From Pseudomonas sp. TTU2014-080ASC (lineage in GTDB: Bacteria; Pseudomonadota; Gammaproteobacteria; Pseudomonadales; Pseudomonadaceae), in NCBI RefSeq assembly GCF_001446935.1, contig NZ_LKKK01000001.1:496001-560000 (forward strand): a stretch of DNA of 64,000 nucleotides, read 5' to 3'. Shown one piece after another: positions 61,778 to 64,000 of this stretch. The notes beneath the pieces are model-generated. The model saw only the letters and a program-made list of their open reading frames with translations. It was not told where the DNA came from and did not search any database. Both the position numbers and the translations under genes were made by a program. Position 1 is the stretch's first letter. Every line of letters starts with the position of its first letter.

Positions 61778-64000
61778 GCTAGCAAGTTCCCTACTTTTAC
61801 TCGTACAGTTCCGGCGTTGTCATACACTTTAAGCCCATTGTTATTAAGCAGTATTCTCCCCTGCCCAGGTACCGAGCCATTAATTTCAAAGTTTCCATTC
61901 TTCTGTAGACGCCAACCACTTACGCCAGCAACGTAGTTAGTTGACTGGATGGTGTCAGATATCTTTGCAAAGTTGATTGATGCATCACCGATGACGGCGT
62001 TACTGATAATCGTCTGCCCACCCTGAACAACAAACGGAGAGACTAGGCCGCTACCCGTGTCGTTCAGAATCGCAAAACGATTTGCACGAACGAGGAACTG
62101 CGATTGCAGGACGCCACCGACGTTCTCAATACCAAGTCCGATACCGGCAAACTCATATTGCCCTCCAGAACCAATCTGGAGCTTGACGGACCACATTGCT
62201 GACAGGCCATTCTCAAGGCTTGCCTGCGCCTGCGACACCTGCTGTACGGATGCTGAGGCGCTATCAACGGACGCAGTCAGCGTCTGAACTGATGATGCAA
62301 GCGCTGCATCACCTTCAGCTCTCGCAAGATCGACGCGGGCAATCTCTGCAGCGTTGTTTCCCACCTGCGCTTCTAGCAAATCAGAACGCTTTGCTTGAGC
62401 AAGATCACTATCAGCCGAGATTGACTGAATAGTGATTGAGCCTGCGTGAACAACGAGATCACCCGCCCCCCAGTCCGTATCGCCCGCACCATCAGGCATA
62501 ACAGTTGCCGAAAGCTTCTGAGTCGAAGTAACAAGGGCTGAAACCTCGTTTTCTGTCTCAGTAACGCGGGTTGTTAGACTGCTAACAGCGGATGAACTGG
62601 CCTTTCCGTCAATCTCGGTTTGCAGCGCCGACAGCTCGTTAGCCTGGGCGACCAGCTCGCCCGTAACGTCATCAAGCATTGTTTCAGCAGACGACATACG
62701 CGCAGCAAGTGCGGCAACCGCTTCGCCCAGCGACGCATAGTCACCGATCTTTTCCCAGTAGGTAGTGTTACTGGTAGACGTGTTAGCAGGAACATCCATA
62801 ACGGCCCGATAAAGCGCCCCGCCATCCTTGACGATTGATCCCTCAAGATAGGTATCAGTTGCGCTCCACTCAACAGCACCGACCACTTCAGCAAGCTGCG
62901 CCTCCATAACCTGCACTTGCTCAGACAGATCATCAATCTGCCCAATCTGATCAATAAGATCCTGACCAAGCTGGGATTCCGTGATCTTTCCGACCAGGTA
63001 ATCAAGAATGACATCAGCGTCATCGCTGGACTGCCCCATGATCCAACCGAACCAGGGCCCGACATTCCCCGTGCGGTCAATGAGACGAGCGCGGAAGAAG
63101 AAGCGCACACCCGCGGCAAGGCCGGTCATTGTGTGCGTCGTGGTTGGATAAGCAAACAACCCAAGCGACATAGCAGCTTGCTCATCTTGAGCCGGTCCAT
63201 ATTGGATCTCAGTAAAGGCTGTATCTGCAGCACCCTCAGCAGGAAAGCCCCACTTCAATCCAATGCCGAACACAAGCGGTGAAGCAGCCAGGAATGCAGG
63301 CGCTGGCGGCGGAGTTGTCTTACCTTGTAGCTCAGTGAGCAATGATGTTCGCCAACTCGATGTAATCTCAAAAGCACTGATCGAACGAACACGCGCCAGA
63401 TACTGACCGGCGTAGATTCCTCGCACATCAACACTTGGAGCCCCGGTACGCGGCAAACGTACCCAGTTCCCGTCGTTACGCTTCCACTCGACCTCATAAG
63501 CCACCGCTCCCGAAACAGCAGACCAAAAGATCGTCATGGTCGAAACCGCGATACCTTGGTCAACGCTGTTAAACGTCGAAAGCCCAACATGCTCCGGTGG
63601 CTCGACGGCCCCCGTTGGGATCACACTGATCGGTCGGGTCTCAAGCTTTGCTCCTGTATCAACTGCGGCAAACTTAGTCGGCTCGTACTGCAAAGCCGTG
63701 ATCTCGAAAATACCCGGCTCTGGCTGAGTGGTTTTCATCACCCGATAAAGAGGGATGGCCAACTCGTCAGCGTCCAAAGCCCATACCAGCTCCGGGGCTG
63801 GCGGCTCACTGTATGACGTGCTCACCACTATGGTCCGGGCATTCACACTGACAACCGTGCGGCCTTCGCACTTGCCACTGGGCAGGTTCAAGATCAAACG
63901 ATCACCGGCTTTGGCCATGGTGTCCCGGTCAAGTGTGATGGTTCGCCCAGCTACGGCGCTGACACGCCCGCCCACCTCTCGCCCTGCCAGCAGAGAGTCA
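61774..64000 (-). CDS. Lambda J-like tail tip/host-specificity protein, N-terminus outside window
   Basis: About 741 residues are visible and the frame stays open to the right edge (DSLLAGREVGG... precedes the first internal GTG). Fibronectin type III-like domains occupy the first ~270 visible residues (WSAVSGAVAYEVEWKRNDGNWVRL), then a long helical or coiled region, and a C-terminal DUF1983-type domain (GDLVVHAGSITIQSISADSD, MWSVKLQIG, FAGIGLGIENVGG) ending in a beta-rich tip. This is the architecture of the central tail tip protein that contacts the host receptor. It marks a siphovirus-type tail. Confidence 0.9.
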   Translation of the reverse strand, partial: DSLLAGREVGGRVSAVAGRTITLDRDTMAKAGDRLILNLPSGKCEGRTVVSVNARTIVVSTSYSEPPAPELVWALDADELAIPLYRVMKTTQPEPGIFEITALQYEPTKFAAVDTGAKLETRPISVIPTGAVEPPEHVGLSTFNSVDQGIAVSTMTIFWSAVSGAVAYEVEWKRNDGNWVRLPRTGAPSVDVRGIYAGQYLARVRSISAFEITSSWRTSLLTELQGKTTPPPAPAFLAASPLVFGIGLKWGFPAEGAADTAFTEIQYGPAQDEQAAMSLGLFAYPTTTHTMTGLAAGVRFFFRARLIDRTGNVGPWFGWIMGQSSDDADVILDYLVGKITESQLGQDLIDQIGQIDDLSEQVQVMEAQLAEVVGAVEWSATDTYLEGSIVKDGGALYRAVMDVPANTSTSNTTYWEKIGDYASLGEAVAALAARMSSAETMLDDVTGELVAQANELSALQTEIDGKASSSAVSSLTTRVTETENEVSALVTSTQKLSATVMPDGAGDTDWGAGDLVVHAGSITIQSISADSDLAQAKRSDLLEAQVGNNAAEIARVDLARAEGDAALASSVQTLTASVDSASASVQQVSQAQASLENGLSAMWSVKLQIGSGGQYEFAGIGLGIENVGGVLQSQFLVRANRFAILNDTGSGLVSPFVVQGGQTIISNAVIGDASINFAKISDTIQSTNYVAGVSGWRLQKNGNFEINGSVPGQGRILLNNNGLKVYDNAGTVRVKVGNLLA

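Larger units (their letters stand above)
55366..64000. mobile_element. Prophage or phage-tail-derived element in the 5' end of mutS (left part only)
   Basis: From the mutS junction to the right edge all genes are phage-type: umuDC, a D12 methylase, lysis genes, tail fibre-like and minor tail proteins and a lambda J-like tail tip. Transcription is leftward except for one small gene. The tail-tip protein implies a long flexible, siphovirus-type tail. The mutS-cinA interval is a known insertion hot spot for prophages and tailocins in fluorescent pseudomonads. No integrase, capsid or terminase gene is within the window, so a full prophage and a headless F-type tailocin cannot be told apart. Confidence 0.85.

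Noticed and set aside
61448..61936. 160-codon plus-strand frame over the phage tail genes
   Set aside because: Antisense to two tightly coupled virion genes and without recognisable features.

Overview
The window reads as a chromosomal segment of a Pseudomonas (sensu lato). Gene sets and neighbour pairs typical of that genus recur throughout: rapA next to an alkB-like gene, the braC-livHMGF transporter, fpr divergent from finR, dgkA-erdR, and recX-recA-cinA with a mutS start codon divergent from cinA. Most of the window is moderately GC-rich with dense protein genes. Two stretches differ: an AT-rich surface-polysaccharide cluster (about 12.66-29.0 kb) and a prophage or tailocin-like element (about 55.37 kb to the right edge). 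No rRNA, tRNA or CRISPR array was recognised.

Layout. 1-12.6 kb: a truncated small gene, AlkB-type dioxygenase, a small unknown protein, RapA, a LysR regulator divergent from a GMC oxidoreductase and an MHS-type MFS transporter, a Spinster-like MFS transporter, and an MHYT-GGDEF-EAL c-di-GMP enzyme. 12.66-29.0 kb: a complete Wzx/Wzy-type polysaccharide cluster on the minus strand. It contains wzz, wzx, the whole pseudaminic acid pathway in the order pseB, pseC, pseF fused to an aldo/keto reductase, an SDR, pseG, pseH, pseI, then a sialyltransferase-like glycosyltransferase, a Wzy-like polymerase, a DUF1972 glycosyltransferase, a polyprenyl-phosphate glycosyl-1-phosphate transferase and a WaaL-like ligase. 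Between wzz and wzx lies a terminator-like hairpin whose loop contains an exact match to the ops element (GGCGGTAGYNT), the recruitment signal of RfaH. 29.5-34.5 kb: hydroxypyruvate isomerase and tartronate semialdehyde reductase genes, divergent from a four-gene PhnDCEE-type ABC importer (probably the branch annotated as putative selenate transport). 34.5-53 kb: housekeeping and metabolic genes, including branched-chain amino acid uptake, a degenerate pseudouridine synthase, TrmO, Fpr/FinR, DgkA, ErdR, a DTW protein, a divergent phosphoketolase, a beta-CASP nuclease and a LOG protein. 53.1-55.3 kb: recX, recA with a LexA box, and cinA/pncC.

Pr(55.3-64 kb). Divergent from cinA, the first 13 codons of mutS are present and then run into unrelated DNA with a stop codon. 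From there to the right edge are phage genes, nearly all on the minus strand: tail-tip J, two related minor virion proteins, a tail-fibre-like protein, a small downstream protein, an endolysin-like protein, nested spanins Rz/Rz1, a D12-class adenine methylase, and umuD-umuC next to the junction. The methylase and umuDC each have a perfect LexA box. The element therefore seems to have inserted in the 5' end of mutS, separating this mismatch-repair gene from its native promoter while carrying SOS-controlled error-prone polymerase genes. The right junction is outside the window.

How the parts work together. The polysaccharide cluster should build a short repeat unit (priming sugar, one DUF1972-transferred sugar, one pseudaminic acid-type sugar), flip it by Wzx, polymerise it by Wzy with Wzz length control, and ligate it with WaaL to lipid A-core. 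The ops-bearing hairpin at its start suggests processive-antitermination control. All functional assignments are from sequence motifs, gene order and family knowledge only; no search was run.
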